Source: a virus. From it: DNA of 29,277 nucleotides. Position numbers and translations under genes: made by a program. This document shows positions 29,157-29,277 of the stretch, in pieces. The stretch spans positions 1 to 29,277 of the IMG/VR virus record IMGVR_UViG_3300004457_000015; one strand, 5' to 3'. The stretch's first letter is position 1. The number at the start of each line of letters is the position of its first letter. Under the pieces are notes generated by a model, which searched no databases, was not told the DNA's origin, and was given only the letters and a program-made list of their open reading frames with translations.

Positions 29157-29277
29157 CTACGTCCCAGAACCATCCGATAGTCTTGATGTAATCAAAGGTA
29201 GACATTCTCGGAGTATTTGGGTAACTATCTCCCCGAGAGTTTCTAATACCATCGATGTACTTCTCAAGGTCATAGAC
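29128..29277 (-). CDS. Partial small protein entering from the right edge
   Basis: Open from the right edge to the stop at 29128: 49 residues beginning VYDLEKYIDGIRNSRGDSYP, with TFDYIKTIGWFWDVVDKST near the end. The start lies outside the window, so only the C-terminus is seen. It is aromatic-rich and mixed-charge, and I do not recognise a family. The frame has no stops over its whole length, and its end coincides with a promoter, a common compact arrangement in phages. Confidence 0.55.
   Translation of the reverse strand, partial: VYDLEKYIDGIRNSRGDSYPNTPRMSTFDYIKTIGWFWDVVDKSTEGDV

Overview
The window is part of a large, AT-rich, T4-type contractile-tailed bacteriophage genome, most likely a marine myovirus of cyanobacteria or another pelagic bacterium. 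Three things point there: the baseplate genes gp25 and gp6 next to each other, a PAAR spike-tip gene just upstream of them, and T4/cyanophage-type late promoter boxes (TATAAATA, CTAAATA). Every gene I can support lies on the minus strand, so transcription runs from the right end of the window to the left. Coding density is close to 100 percent, and the longest non-coding stretch is about 190 bases.

Right end (about 28.3-29.3 kb): the C-terminus of a small protein enters from the right edge. A consensus sigma-70 promoter (TTGACA-N18-TATAAT) overlaps its stop codon. A leader of about 190 nt with a hairpin follows, then three small genes: an unknown 72-aa protein, a 57-aa AbrB/MazE-like protein and a 91-aa helical protein. 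The last overlaps the start of an 837-aa Cys- and Thr-rich virion-type protein.

Baseplate core (22.6-28.3 kb): 837-aa protein, PAAR tip, a 49-aa highly basic protein, a late promoter, gp25 and gp6. The junctions are tight, with TAATG stop/start overlaps at two places, which implies translational coupling.

Giant gene (2.8-22.6 kb): a single intact reading frame of 6604 codons directly follows gp6, in the position of T4 gene 7. Its first 750 residues look like a gp7-type wedge protein interrupted by Gly-Ser-Gly-Tyr beta repeats. The rest is a mosaic of receptor-binding or carbohydrate-binding style modules: YHYH domain, EF-hand loop, beta-propeller, two LamG-like domains, a duplicated beta module, four helical repeats, a jelly roll, a phage-type carbohydrate-binding module and a C-terminal pair of tail modules.

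Left end (1-2.8 kb): a second late promoter drives a 408-aa fibre-like protein, followed by a structural gene that runs off the left edge. Both carry a cupredoxin-like signature with Cys-x2-His-x2-Met spacing plus an upstream His, which would make a complete type-1 copper ligand set.

Together the genes would build the baseplate wedge (gp25, gp6, gp7-like giant), the spike tip (PAAR) and peripheral fibres or adhesins. The most unusual content is the giant wedge-adhesin fusion and the pair of cupredoxin-like fibre proteins. Family names are from pattern recognition by eye; no database search was run.
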